Below are positions 1-9,682 of a DNA stretch of 64,000 nt, piece after piece. The first letter of the stretch is position 1; each line of letters opens with the position of its first letter. The position numbers and the translations under genes are program-made. Source of the stretch: JAUIIK01 sp041390865 (GTDB lineage Bacteria; Chloroflexota; Chloroflexia; Thermomicrobiales; CFX8); contig JAWKPC010000010.1 of the NCBI GenBank assembly GCA_041390865.1, forward strand, positions 1 through 64,000. The letters run 5' to 3'. The notes beneath the pieces are model-generated. The model was not told the origin of the DNA. It saw only the letters and a program-made list of their open reading frames with translations, and ran no database searches.

Positions 1-2010
1 TCGGACGACACCTCCGCCATCCAGCAGCTGTACGGTGCGGACACGGGCGGCGGCGGGACGGTCGTCGACGCTGAAGTGCTCTCACTCTCGATGAGCCCGT
101 CATCGACAACCGTCGGCAACGCCGTCACCGGCACCGTTCAGGTTCGCAATAACGGCGACCAGTCGGCTGTGATTCCGGTCACCGGCAGCGGCCCCGGCAA
201 CTTCAGCTACAACGCAAATACGTCGAACGTTGCAGCTGGCCAGTCCACGTCGGTCACGTTCCAGTGGACCCCTGCCTCGGCCGGCAACTACACGTTGACG
301 GCAACCGCAAACCTCAGCGGCGACGGCAACGGCAGCAACAACTCGAAAACGTCCAACACCGTCTCCGTTCAGAATCCGACCCAGACGATCGATGCTCAGG
401 TGGTGAGCGCCTCGGCCAGCCCGACTTTGATCACCCAGAACAGCGGCAACGTGACTGTCTCGGCCCAGATTCGCAACAATGGCACGGCCAGCGCGACGAT
501 CCCTGTGACGATAACCGGACCCGACCATTGGTCCAATTCGACCTCCCGCACGCTTGCGAGCGGCGCATCCACGACCGTCCAGTTCAGCTGGCCTGCCAGC
601 GCGACCGGCAGCCATACGTTCACCGTCTCGACGGCACTGAGCGGCGACAGCAACGCCGGCAACAACAGCCAGACCACGAACAGCGTCACCGTCTCGTCTC
701 CGACGCCGACGACTTCCCTGTACGTCGCAAGCGTCGACATGAGCGCCACCCCGTACGGAAACGGCTACACGTTGCGGGCAGTCGTGACCGTCGGCCCGAA
801 TGCAGGAGCTGCATCGGGAGCCTACATGTACGGCTACTGGATCAGCCCCACGAATCGGTACAGGGTCGGCTACGGCTACCTGAACTCGTCCGGCCAGATC
901 ACGCTACAGACAACGACGAACGAAACCGGCGTCCACCGCTTCCACGTCTACAACGTGATCAAGTCCGGAACGCCCTACGACTCGAGCAAGAACGTCGGGA
1001 ACCCCGGCACGGTCGATGTCGGTGGCGGCGGCGGAAGCACCCCGACGATTGATGCCAGCGTCAACAACGTCACGGTCAACCCGACCAGTATCGCCCTCAA
1101 CGGCGGCAATGTGACGATCACGGCGACGGTCGGCAACAACGGGGATAACGCCGCGTCGGTCCCGGTCAGCGTGAGCGGACCATCTGGATTCAGCGACGCG
1201 AAGAGCGTGAGCGTCGGCGCCGGTTCGACGCAGCAGGTGACCTTCAGCTGGCCCGCCAGCGTCGCCGGAAGCCATACGTTCACGGTATCGACGAACCTGT
1301 CCGGCGACTCCAATAGCGGCAACAACCAGCGCACCAGCCCGACAGTTTCCGTCACCCAGGCGTCGATCGTCGATGCGGAAGTCACGACACTCACCAGGTC
1401 GGCAAGCTCGGTAGAGCAGAACAGCCAGCCGGTGACGTTCACAGCCAGCGTTCGCAACAATGGCACGAGCAGCGCGAACTTCACGGTCCGGTTGGCAAGC
1501 AGCTCGGCATCGGTCAATCAGACGCAGCAGGTCACGGTTGCTTCCGGCGCCTCCCAGAACGTCCAGTTCCAATGGAGCCCGTCGATCGTCGGTAACCACA
1601 GCTTCACGGCGACTGCCGAACTGTCCGGAGACTCGAACTCGTCGAACAACAGCAAGTCGGTCAACCTCTCGGTGACGAGCCCGCCTCCACCGCCACCACC
1701 CGGCGGAGAGCAAGTCTTCGTGGGGCGCATCTACACGATCAAGGTCGGCTCCAGCTGGTACATCTACACGTGGGTCGACAGTACCGACGATGAGGTCCGC
1801 TACGGCGCGACGATCACGGCAACGATCCGAGCGCAGAGCGGCCAGACGAAGCAGCTCACGGGGAGAACCAACTACGGAGGCTACGCCCTGATGTACACCG
1901 GACCTGTCGGCAGTGGATCGCACACCTACTCGGTCACTGACATCACCTATGACGGCTACTCCTATAACCCGTCGTTGAATGTGACGACTTCAGCGAATCT
2001 CCCGAACTAG
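1..2010 (+). CDS. Secreted protein with CARDB repeats, probable matrixin-type protease C-terminus (5' partial)
   Basis: The frame is open from base 1, so the start lies upstream. The first visible residues, DDTSAIQQLYG, match the end of an M10 (matrixin) catalytic domain, which classically closes with D-D-x-x-x-I-Q-x-L-Y-G. Four CARDB-type Ig-like repeats follow at roughly 67-380, 391-700, 1048-1360 and 1369-1680; each carries a RNNG- or GNNG-like motif and ends near LSGDxNxxNN. A different beta-rich domain (about 715-1020) sits between repeats 2 and 3. A run of seven prolines near 1681-1701 leads to a C-terminal domain rich in Tyr and Gly. CARDB domains are adhesion-like spacers in cell-surface proteins. 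The protease assignment rests only on the short N-terminal fragment; the zinc site is outside the window. A strong terminator follows. Confidence 0.75.
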   Translation, partial: SDDTSAIQQLYGADTGGGGTVVDAEVLSLSMSPSSTTVGNAVTGTVQVRNNGDQSAVIPVTGSGPGNFSYNANTSNVAAGQSTSVTFQWTPASAGNYTLTATANLSGDGNGSNNSKTSNTVSVQNPTQTIDAQVVSASASPTLITQNSGNVTVSAQIRNNGTASATIPVTITGPDHWSNSTSRTLASGASTTVQFSWPASATGSHTFTVSTALSGDSNAGNNSQTTNSVTVSSPTPTTSLYVASVDMSATPYGNGYTLRAVVTVGPNAGAASGAYMYGYWISPTNRYRVGYGYLNSSGQITLQTTTNETGVHRFHVYNVIKSGTPYDSSKNVGNPGTVDVGGGGGSTPTIDASVNNVTVNPTSIALNGGNVTITATVGNNGDNAASVPVSVSGPSGFSDAKSVSVGAGSTQQVTFSWPASVAGSHTFTVSTNLSGDSNSGNNQRTSPTVSVTQASIVDAEVTTLTRSASSVEQNSQPVTFTASVRNNGTSSANFTVRLASSSASVNQTQQVTVASGASQNVQFQWSPSIVGNHSFTATAELSGDSNSSNNSKSVNLSVTSPPPPPPPGGEQVFVGRIYTIKVGSSWYIYTWVDSTDDEVRYGATITATIRAQSGQTKQLTGRTNYGGYALMYTGPVGSGSHTYSVTDITYDGYSYNPSLNVTTSANLPN

Positions 2011-2030
2011 GGTTCCACGTTCGCGAAGAT

Positions 2031-2073
2031 AGAGCGCCCGGGCCTTCTGCGGCCCGGGCGCTCTGCTTCTTTC
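2031..2073 (+). terminator. Rho-independent terminator after the CARDB protein
   Basis: A perfect 14-bp stem (AGAGCGCCCGGGCC, 2031-2044, pairing with 2051-2064) closes a 6-base loop, TTCTGC, and is followed by the T-rich stretch GCTTCTTT. It lies 20 bases after the stop codon of the upstream gene. Confidence 0.85.
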
Positions 2074-2188
2074 GGCCGGTACCGTTCGATAGCGTGATCA
2101 ATTCCGGGACGATAGGCTTTCAACGGTAGAGAATTCACCTCTTACCGACTGGTGCGTGTGCGACGCGTATCAAGGGGAGGCGAGTCGA

Positions 2189-3475
2189 TTGCGTCGCGGG
2201 CGGAGAGGGTCGTTGACACAACCAGGAAAAACGGCACTGTTTGCGGCTATCCTGATGGTTCTGATCGCAGCCTGCAGCAGTCCACTGACCGACAACAATG
2301 AAGATCCGACGCCGACGTCGCCTCCCGCAACCGTTCCGTCGACGCCGACTGCTGTCCCCGGCTCGACTGCTACCTCCACCACAGTAACCGTCACGCCAGC
2401 AGGATCAGCTAGTCCCACCGGCGCCGCCGCCACGCCAACCGACACAACCGCGCCAGAAACCAGGACGGCCGGGACCAGCACCCCAACCGCGACGACTGAG
2501 CCTTTGCCCGAAAGCGGAGCCGAACTGCTCATTGATGGGCAGGCTGTCACCCGCATCGTCCAGGGAAGCGACACCGGTCGAACCATGTTCGCCGTGGCTG
2601 GGGACAAGCTCTGGCGCACAAACGACGGCGGCCGGAGCTGGGCCGCCGCCGGCGAGGGGAATATCGGCCCTCTCGTCGTCGCGCTAAACGATGAAGACAC
2701 CATCTATTCGGGAGACCGGGGAGGCTGTGGGCGCGGATTCTCGTTCTTCGAGTTCCGGCGCTCGACCGACGCGGGCCGTACCTGGGAAGTCGTCGAGGAC
2801 AGTCTCGACATCCAGCCGTTGCTTGCCTACGAGTCCAGCGACAGTTCGCTAGTCTACGGCACGAATTGCGGCCTCAGCGTCTCGACCGACGGCGGATCGA
2901 CCTGGTCGCTCGTGCCGGACCTCAACGGCGAAGACCTGTTCGCCATCGCTACCGAACGCAGCGATCCGATGGCGCAGATCATCGTCGTCTCCGCGACGGA
3001 GGGCGGCACTGGAAGGCTCTTCCTCATGGATACCTCCAATCCGGCTCAACCGCTCTTCGTCGACGCATTGGCCCAGTTCTGGGGTGACGCAGCGATCGAC
3101 TGGACCGAGGGCCGCATGGTCCTCGCCAACGCTCACCGGGTTGGTGTGAGTGACGACGGGGGCGAGACCTGGTCCTGGAGCAGGAGCGGCCTGGAGGACG
3201 TCACGTACTCCGCCGATCCGCTATTCGAGCCAATCCCCGAAGCGGAACTTGATCCCTACCGCCGACTCACCGAGGTCGTGATCGACCCGACGAATCGGGA
3301 CCGCATCTGGCTTGGCGGTTCCCACGGAGCGTTTCTCAGCGTCGACGGGGGTCAGACCTGGACTCGCGTTGGCGCCGACGCCGAAGTAACCGGCATCGCT
3401 ATCGCAGCGTTGACCGATCGCGTCCTGATTTCGACCGAGTCCGGCACAAGACTCTGGTCGCTCGACGGCGACTAG
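2189..3475 (+). CDS. Lipoprotein with Asp-box (BNR/sialidase-type) beta-propeller repeats
   Basis: About 428 residues. TTG at 2189 is chosen because AAGGGGAGG (2172-2180) lies 8 bases upstream and this start gives a compact signal peptide: MRRGRR n-region, hydrophobic core, and lipobox IAAC with Cys29. A GTG at 2156 is possible but has no ribosome-binding site. After the lipobox comes a long Thr/Pro/Ser-rich linker (about residues 35-120), then at least five Asp boxes (TNDGGRSW, STDAGRTW, STDGGSTW, SDDGGETW, SVDGGQTW) typical of VPS10/sialidase-like propellers. It is probably a surface-anchored binding or glycan-related protein; no catalytic residues could be assigned. Its stop codon overlaps that of the convergent MFS gene. 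Confidence 0.8.
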   Translation: MRRGRRGSLTQPGKTALFAAILMVLIAACSSPLTDNNEDPTPTSPPATVPSTPTAVPGSTATSTTVTVTPAGSASPTGAAATPTDTTAPETRTAGTSTPTATTEPLPESGAELLIDGQAVTRIVQGSDTGRTMFAVAGDKLWRTNDGGRSWAAAGEGNIGPLVVALNDEDTIYSGDRGGCGRGFSFFEFRRSTDAGRTWEVVEDSLDIQPLLAYESSDSSLVYGTNCGLSVSTDGGSTWSLVPDLNGEDLFAIATERSDPMAQIIVVSATEGGTGRLFLMDTSNPAQPLFVDALAQFWGDAAIDWTEGRMVLANAHRVGVSDDGGETWSWSRSGLEDVTYSADPLFEPIPEAELDPYRRLTEVVIDPTNRDRIWLGGSHGAFLSVDGGQTWTRVGADAEVTGIAIAALTDRVLISTESGTRLWSLDGD

Positions 3476-4680
3476 CCTCCAGGGTCCGGCCCCGAGCTGC
3501 TGACAATCGCAGAGGTCCTGGTCTCTCGAACCAGAAAGAGCAGCGTCGCCGAAGATGCAAGGCCGATCCCGCCGAGGATGTATGCGGTTGCCGTGAAGCC
3601 GGTCGAGTCGGCAAGCGAACCGACGACGAGCGGCCCCCCTGCCCGTCCGGAGTCCCCGACGAACCGCCAGAGTCCCATAAATTCGCCGACCGCACCCCGC
3701 GGAGCGAGATCCGTACCGAGCGTCATCATCGCCCCGCTGCCGAGACCGTTGCCAAGCCCGATAACGAGCGATACGAGCAGCAAAGAGAAGTAGCCGCCGG
3801 TGAACGGGATCAACACCAATCCGATCGACATCACGGCAAACGATGGAACAGAAGTGAACTTTCGTCCAAAGCGATCCATGATGTAGCCGGCCGGGAAGAA
3901 GAGCGACATATCGATCATTGACGAAGCGGACTGGATCGTCCCGATCTGGGTCGCGCTCAGTCCCAGGACCGCCTCGGCGTAGAACGGGATGATCGCCTGT
4001 CGTCCCGCGCGAATCATCTGGCCGGCCATTTGAGCGACCGAGGCCGCGCTCAGGTCTCTCCAGTTCGCTCGCAGGAGGTCACGGATGAGCGTCCAGCGAG
4101 CCCGGTGGCTGGATTCGACTTCGACCTCGGTCGTGTCGATCCAGATCAGCGAGACGACGAGTGCGGCAACTGCCAGTAATCCGGCGAGAATGAAGGCGAA
4201 TCGTAACCCGAACGCGTCCGCCGCCAACCCGCCGCTAACCGGACCGGCGAACATCCCGATTCTATTCAGGCCACCAAAGATGGAGATCGCGCGTCCGCGC
4301 TCGGCGGGCTCGATCGCTTCCGCGATATACGACACCCGCGATATCGCCCACATCGAGCGCCCAACGCCGTCGGCCAGTCGATAGAGGATCAGCAGCGGTA
4401 GGAACTGGGCAAAACCAAGGGCAAAAAGTGCTGCCGCGACCAGGGCCGTTCCGAAGATCATCGTCCGCTTGAGCCCGAAGCGACCGAGGACCATGCCGGC
4501 CGGCACATCGGCGAACATCGTGCCGATACCGGACGCAGCAATCACGAGCGCCGCGACGGAAAAGCTGACATCGAACTGGAGGGCAAAGAGCGGCAGCGTC
4601 GGGAGGAGCAGACCCTCGCTGAATGCGAGCAATGCGGACGGGATGTAGACGGAGAGCAGGAGTGTCCTGCGCGTCGTCAC
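3472..4680 (-). CDS. Major facilitator superfamily transporter
   Basis: 402 residues with about 12 hydrophobic segments in two halves. The loop after segment 2 reads GMVLGRFGLKRTM, a variant of the MFS signature G-x-L-x-D-R-x-G-x-R-R, and the matching loop in the second half is YIMDRFGRKFT. This is the usual length and layout of a drug/proton antiporter-type MFS protein in the inner membrane; the substrate cannot be read from sequence. The gene converges on the Asp-box lipoprotein, and the two stop codons overlap within a single CTAG (3472-3475). Upstream it is divergent from the VOC-family gene, so 4681-4837 should hold both promoters. Confidence 0.85.
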   Translation of the reverse strand: MTTRRTLLLSVYIPSALLAFSEGLLLPTLPLFALQFDVSFSVAALVIAASGIGTMFADVPAGMVLGRFGLKRTMIFGTALVAAALFALGFAQFLPLLILYRLADGVGRSMWAISRVSYIAEAIEPAERGRAISIFGGLNRIGMFAGPVSGGLAADAFGLRFAFILAGLLAVAALVVSLIWIDTTEVEVESSHRARWTLIRDLLRANWRDLSAASVAQMAGQMIRAGRQAIIPFYAEAVLGLSATQIGTIQSASSMIDMSLFFPAGYIMDRFGRKFTSVPSFAVMSIGLVLIPFTGGYFSLLLVSLVIGLGNGLGSGAMMTLGTDLAPRGAVGEFMGLWRFVGDSGRAGGPLVVGSLADSTGFTATAYILGGIGLASSATLLFLVRETRTSAIVSSSGPDPGG

Positions 4681-4837
4681 CTGTAGCGACTCTCCAGCAT
4701 GTCTTCATTCGCTTGACTAGGGTTCACCTACTATCCTTTCCCGCCGTCGGGGATGCTAGCATGAACTCTCTGGTGCCGGGAGCAAGGCTCCCGTGCGTCG
4801 TCCGCCAGACTGGGTTGCAAGAGAAGAGGAAATGGCT

Positions 4838-5221
4838 ATGGCAAGTGTACGGCTCGAACACGTCGGGATCCCGGTCACAACCGACAACTTCGACGAGGTC
4901 GTGAGCTTCTACTGCGACAATTTCGGATGGACCGTCATTCGAGAACTCGACGGGCCGCCCAGAATCAACTTCATTTCGGACGGAGAAGGCGGACGCCTGG
5001 AGGTCTACGTCGCGGACGGCCCACCGATGACCCACCCCTCGCACCTTGCGTTCGCCGTCCCGGTTGCCGAATTTGACGAACTGCGGAATCGATTGCTCGA
5101 CTCCGGGATCGTCTTCGACGTCGATACGACCAATCCGGCCGGCGACAAACTCGCCTTCTTCAACGACCCCGCCGGAAACCGTGCCCAGATCGTCGGCCGG
5201 ATCACGGCACTGCCGGACTAG
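4838..5221 (+). CDS. Glyoxalase/VOC superfamily protein
   Basis: About 127 residues, one vicinal-oxygen-chelate module of paired beta-alpha-beta-beta-beta units. Candidate metal ligands are the His in LEHVGIPV near the N-terminus, the Glu in GRLEVYV and the His in PSHLAFAV. The C-terminal FFNDPAGNRAQIV is the usual end strand of the family. ATG 4838 is preferred over ATG 4832 because GAGAAGAGGA ends at 4830, giving normal spacing only to 4838. Single-module VOC proteins include lactoylglutathione lyases, dioxygenases and antibiotic-binding proteins, so the reaction is not assigned. The stop overlaps the restored stop of the convergent ClC gene. Confidence 0.8.
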   Translation: MASVRLEHVGIPVTTDNFDEVVSFYCDNFGWTVIRELDGPPRINFISDGEGGRLEVYVADGPPMTHPSHLAFAVPVAEFDELRNRLLDSGIVFDVDTTNPAGDKLAFFNDPAGNRAQIVGRITALPD

Positions 5222-7315
5222 CCCGGTCGGGTTCGCTCGACGGAAAGTTCGTCCTCGAAGAACCGGCGGACTCGCTCCTCCGCGGCGACGCTCGTCACGA
5301 CGCCAACACGGTCTCCGGCTCGAATATCGTCGCGCCGTGCGGAAAACGGACGACCTCGCCGCGAGTGTAGCTGACGAGCAGAGCATCTTCCGGCAGCTGC
5401 AATCCCGGACCGGCATGACGCAGAGCGGTGATTCAGGCGTTACCTGGACCTCCAGTAACGTGCTGCCGACCATCATCGCGTCCGTACGGCGGACCTTCCG
5501 CCGGAGCGCCAGCCGGTACGCTGAGAGCACCGATTGCAGCGTGACGATGCCGATCAGCCGGTAGCGAACTCGATCGATCGGTTCGACGATCGGTATCCAA
5601 CCGAGATTCTCGGTCGCCATCGAGTCGAAGATCGTATCAAGCGATGCCTTGCGGTCGAATCTCGTCCTCGGCGAGGTCATGAGATCGATCACGTGCGTCC
5701 TGCGGCGGTCCTTCTCCAGGACGGATGCGATGTCCGAGGCCGTAAGCACCCCCATCAGTTCGCTATCTTCCCCCGCCACCGGCGCCCCGGTGAGCCCGGC
5801 GTCATGCAGCAGGTCCTCGGCTTCCTCGACCGTCTGTCCCGGACGCAGCGTGAGCGCGGGCGTCTGCATCGCCTCTCCGGCGATCAGCGTCGACAGCAGC
5901 GGAAAGGCGTAGCGGTGGCGGTGGACCGGTGAATCGGCCTTCGAGGGAAGCTGACTCCGGAAGAGCGTCTCCTGGCCAACGATCAGGTTCGCGATGCCGA
6001 TCGCGATCATCGCCGGCGCGAGCAGTGAAAGGTTCCGGGTCATCTCGGCGACCATAAGCATCGCCGCGAGAGGCACGTGGGCGACCGCGCCGAGATGGGC
6101 GATCATCGCGATAATCGTCATGCTCGCCGGAGCATCGGGCATCCCGGGAAAGACGCCATGAAATGCCCGCCAGTAACCGACCCCGATCATGGCCCCGATG
6201 AACACGCCCGGCCCGAAGACGCCCCCCGATGTCCCCGATCCGACGGTCAGGCTCGTCGTGAGGATCTTGAGTAGAGGCAGCATGATGACGATCCAGAGGG
6301 CAATGTCGGCCAAGCCATCGTCGATGGCGATCTGCACCCATCCGTACCCAGTCTCGAGCGTTTGCGGGACCAGGACGCCGATGATCCCGACGGCCAGGCC
6401 GGCAATCGCTCCACGAACCGGGCGCGACAGCGGCATCCTCTCGAAGTAGTGCTCGGCATAAGCGAACGTCCGGACGAACAGCAGCCCGACCAGCCCGGCG
6501 ATCACGCCGATCAGTGCAAAGTTCAGAAGCTGTGCCGGATGGTCGAAGATCACATGCGTCTGCGCGCCGAACAGCGGCTCCCAGCCGGCATAGGTACCGA
6601 AGATCGAGTAGCTGGCAATCGACGCTACCAGGGACGGTATCAGGGCGTCCGCCTCGATGTCGTCGCGATACAAGAGCTCGCTGGCAAGGACCGCTCCACC
6701 GAGCGGCGCGCGAAAGATCGCCCCGATTCCAGCGCCCATGCCGATCAGCACGCACATCCGCCGCTCTCCGGCCGACAGATTCAAACCTCGTGCGAAGAGA
6801 CTGCCAAACCCCGCCGAAATCTGGGCGGCGGGTCCCTCGCGTCCGGCGCTGCCCCCAGTTCCGATCGTGATCGCCGACGCGACGAGCTTCACGAACGGCA
6901 CCCGGCCTCGTATCTGGCCGCCCTCGTAGTGATAGGCGGCGATAACACTGTCGTTACCGCCGCCTGCGGTTTCTCGCGCCAGTCTCTGGACGAGAAACCC
7001 GCTGAGGAGACCGCCGACCGAGACGACGACGGGGAGCAACCACGGATGCCCGACCGAGCTGACGATCGAGCGGATTTCCGTCTCGCCTTCGCCACTCGGT
7101 ATCGGGGGCTTCGTGTCGGCGAGATCGTGGAGGGCCAGGACGCCGACCAGGTTGATCGTCAGGTCAAACAGGATTGCGCCGGCACCCGCAACGACGCCGA
7201 TCGAGAGCGCAATCAGCACCCAGCGCAACGACTGGGCGCGTTGCACCGGGCGACCCGCAATACGGGAGCCGCGGAAACGGGCGCGATATCGATTAAACGT
7301 CTGATAGAACGACAC
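5218..7315 (-). CDS. ClC-family chloride channel/transporter with CBS pair and RCK-C tail (two frame shifts near 3' end)
   Basis: The GTG start at 7315 is preceded by GAAGGA. The protein shows the ClC filter motifs GTGGSAGREGP (with the external gating Glu) and GTSGGVFGPGVFIG, then two CBS domains. The uninterrupted frame loses similarity after VTPESPL and runs antisense through the neighbouring gene. Switching frame near 5415-5425 restores LQLPEDALLVSYTRGEVVRF, and switching again near 5315-5325 gives AGDRVGVVTSVAAEERV up to a stop at 5218. Together these rebuild a TrkA-C/RCK-C domain like that of the neighbouring ClC. Both shifts behave like single missing bases, so I annotate one gene of about 699 residues. 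Real inactivation of the tail cannot be excluded. Confidence 0.8.
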
Positions 7316-7615
7316 GACCGGGTCCTTCGGACATCACGTCAGAACTGCTAGAATCGTTAGTAACGGCAACCCCGGTCGGGGACGCCGCAAGAGTGAATGA
7401 ACTAGTCGAGTCTGGAGCCCCGAAACGCAGCAAGTAACCGAGGCACGCGAACGACGAGATACGGGTCGCGCCTCGACGAGACGTTGCCACTTCGCTTCCC
7501 TTTACTGGCCCTGAACACAATCGAAATAGCCCAATATCAACGCTAGCAAGTCCCCGGACCGGCTGGCCGAGATTGCTCTCCCCGTTCCCTTTGACGTCAC
7601 CAGATAGGTATTTCG
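7316..7615. other. Intergenic region between the divergent ClC genes
   Basis: 300 bases containing the two divergent promoters by position. No convincing promoter boxes, RNA structure or protein-like frame was seen. The long minus-strand frame across it shows no protein-like character. Confidence 0.4.
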
Positions 7616-9682
7616 ATGAGCGCCGAACATCACGAACTGCGAACAACGCACCAGTCGATTGTAGACCAGCTAAATACGTGGTTTCAGCGGCTGACACCGT
7701 CTGAAACCCACATCCTGATCGCAAGCGGACTTCTCGTGGGCATCGGCGCCGGACTCGGCGCCGTCGTCTTCCGCTATCTGATCGAGGGATTCGACTGGTT
7801 CTTCTTCGATTTCGTAAAGCCATGGCTGGCCGGGTTTTTCGGTTCCGGAGCCATCATCTTCATCCCGGCTCTCGGCGGCCTGATTTTCGGCCCGCTGATC
7901 TATCGCTTCGCGCGGGAAGCCAAAGGACATGGCGTGCCCGAGGTCATGTTCGCGGTAGCCGAAGAGGGTGGCCGAATCCGGCCGCGCGTCGCCGTCGTCA
8001 AGTCACTGGCATCCGCGCTCTGTATCGGTTCCGGCGGCTCCGTCGGCCGTGAGGGACCGATCGTTCAGATCGGGTCCGCGCTCGGGTCGGCGCTGGGCCA
8101 GGTTACCAAAGCATCCGCAGAGCGTAATCGCACCCTGGTCGCCTGCGGCGCGGCCGGTGGCATCGCGGCCACGTTCAACGCCCCGATTGCCGGAGTCTTC
8201 TTCGCCCTCGAGGTCATCCTGGGCGAGTTCTCGACGCGCGCGTTCGGCACCGTCGTTCTAGCGAGCGTCGCGGCGTCGGTCATTGGTCGAACGTTCTTCG
8301 GAGACGTCCCCGGCTTCATTGTCCCTGAATACGAGCTGGCCACGCCGATCGAGCTGGTCCTGTTCGCAATCCTTGCGGTGTGCGCCGGGCTGGTCGGGGT
8401 CATGTTTACGAAGGTCCTCTACTGGTTCGAGGATGTTTTCGACGCCATCAGGATGCGCGAGTATCTCAAGCCGCTTCCGGGCGGACTCATTCTCGGAAGC
8501 ATCGCCGTGTTCGTGCCGGAGATTCTCGGCGTCGGTTACGGCCCGATGGAATCTGCGCTGACCGGACAGTACACGTTGATGTTCCTCGTCGCCGTCCTGG
8601 TGGTGAAAGTCATCGCCGTCTCGGTCACGATTGGCTCGGGCGGATCGGGCGGCGTCTTCGCACCATCGTTATTCATCGGCTGCATGCTGGGGACGGCGTT
8701 CGGCACGGCCGCGCAGAATCTGATGCCGACCGAGATCGGCCCGGCCGGAGCTTACGGCCTGGTCGGCATGGCGGCGCTCTTCGCCGGTTCAGCCCGGGCT
8801 CCGATTACGGCCGTGATCATCCTGTTCGAGCTCTCCGGCGACTATCGGATCATCCTGCCGCTCATGGGCGCCGTCGTTATCAGCACCTTCGTTTCGGAAG
8901 CGGTGAGTAAGGACACGATCTATACCCTCAAGCTGCGGCGTCGCGGCATCCAGCTCGACCGCTCGCGCGATACCGACCTCTTGCGACAGGTGCCGGTCCG
9001 CCGCGCGATGAGCGCCACTGTCCCGACCTTGCCGGGCACGATGTCGATCGCCGAAGCCGCCCGGAGATTCGACGAGATCGATACCCGCGCCGTTGTCATC
9101 CTCGACGATTTCGATCACCTCGACGCTATCCTGACGAGCTCGGACATGGAAGAAGCGCTGCTCGAGAACCAGCCCGGAACGGAGATCCGGGAGGTCGCCA
9201 CCCGGCCGGTCATCACCGAGTACGACGACGCGCCGCTCGGGCGAGCGGTCCAACGCATGAGCAACCACGACATTGGGCAGCTGCCGATCGTGAAGCGGGG
9301 CGATCCACGGACGGTCGTCGGTCTGCTGCGACGCGGCGACATCGTCCGCGCCTACAGCTCGGCGGCGCTCGACCGGCTCCAGTCGGTCAACGGCAAGCCC
9401 GTACCGTTGCAGATGATCCGTGGCACGCAGATCGTGGAGTACAAGATACCGGCCGAGAGCAGTCTCGTCGGACGAAAACTCCACGAGCTTGCCTTGCCCG
9501 GACGGGCACTGATCATCGCCATCGAGCGCGACGGCGTCGTCTCGATCCCGGGAGGCAACACCGAGCTTATCGGTGGCGACCGGCTGCAGATTCTGGTGGA
9601 AGATATCTATGTCGGCGCGCTGCACTCGTACGTCTCAACGGCGCAGGCGCCGGAGCGATCAGGCCAGCTGCTCACCGAGTAG
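7616..9682 (+). CDS. ClC-family chloride channel/transporter with CBS pair and TrkA-C domain
   Basis: 688 residues, intact. The ClC membrane core (about residues 30-440) carries GSGGSVGREGPIVQIG with the gating Glu, NAPIAGVFFALE, and GGSGGVFAPSLFIG. Two CBS domains (about 450-575) and a TrkA-C/RCK-C domain (about 590-670, containing LVGRKLHELALPGRALI) follow, suggesting control by a nucleotide or other ligand. The position of the inner proton glutamate of E. coli ClC (second E in IIEEM) appears to be Val here, which may mean channel-like or altered coupling. It is divergent from a second, different ClC gene, and its last 24 bases overlap the convergent arginase gene. Confidence 0.9.
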   Translation: MSAEHHELRTTHQSIVDQLNTWFQRLTPSETHILIASGLLVGIGAGLGAVVFRYLIEGFDWFFFDFVKPWLAGFFGSGAIIFIPALGGLIFGPLIYRFAREAKGHGVPEVMFAVAEEGGRIRPRVAVVKSLASALCIGSGGSVGREGPIVQIGSALGSALGQVTKASAERNRTLVACGAAGGIAATFNAPIAGVFFALEVILGEFSTRAFGTVVLASVAASVIGRTFFGDVPGFIVPEYELATPIELVLFAILAVCAGLVGVMFTKVLYWFEDVFDAIRMREYLKPLPGGLILGSIAVFVPEILGVGYGPMESALTGQYTLMFLVAVLVVKVIAVSVTIGSGGSGGVFAPSLFIGCMLGTAFGTAAQNLMPTEIGPAGAYGLVGMAALFAGSARAPITAVIILFELSGDYRIILPLMGAVVISTFVSEAVSKDTIYTLKLRRRGIQLDRSRDTDLLRQVPVRRAMSATVPTLPGTMSIAEAARRFDEIDTRAVVILDDFDHLDAILTSSDMEEALLENQPGTEIREVATRPVITEYDDAPLGRAVQRMSNHDIGQLPIVKRGDPRTVVGLLRRGDIVRAYSSAALDRLQSVNGKPVPLQMIRGTQIVEYKIPAESSLVGRKLHELALPGRALIIAIERDGVVSIPGGNTELIGGDRLQILVEDIYVGALHSYVSTAQAPERSGQLLTE

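Noticed and set aside
2290..2520. Possible tandem DNA repeat in the Thr/Pro-rich part of the lipoprotein
   Set aside because: The repetition is only in amino-acid composition; the bases show no regular repeat unit.
4724..5217. Long C-terminal extension of the minus-strand ClC frame
   Set aside because: It is the antisense of the VOC gene and follows the frame shifts; the true RCK-C domain lies in other frames and ends at 5218.
5300..5430. Programmed frameshifting to explain broken frames in ClC and other genes
   Set aside because: No slippery heptamer with a downstream structure was seen, and shifts of the same sort hit unrelated genes at unconserved places.
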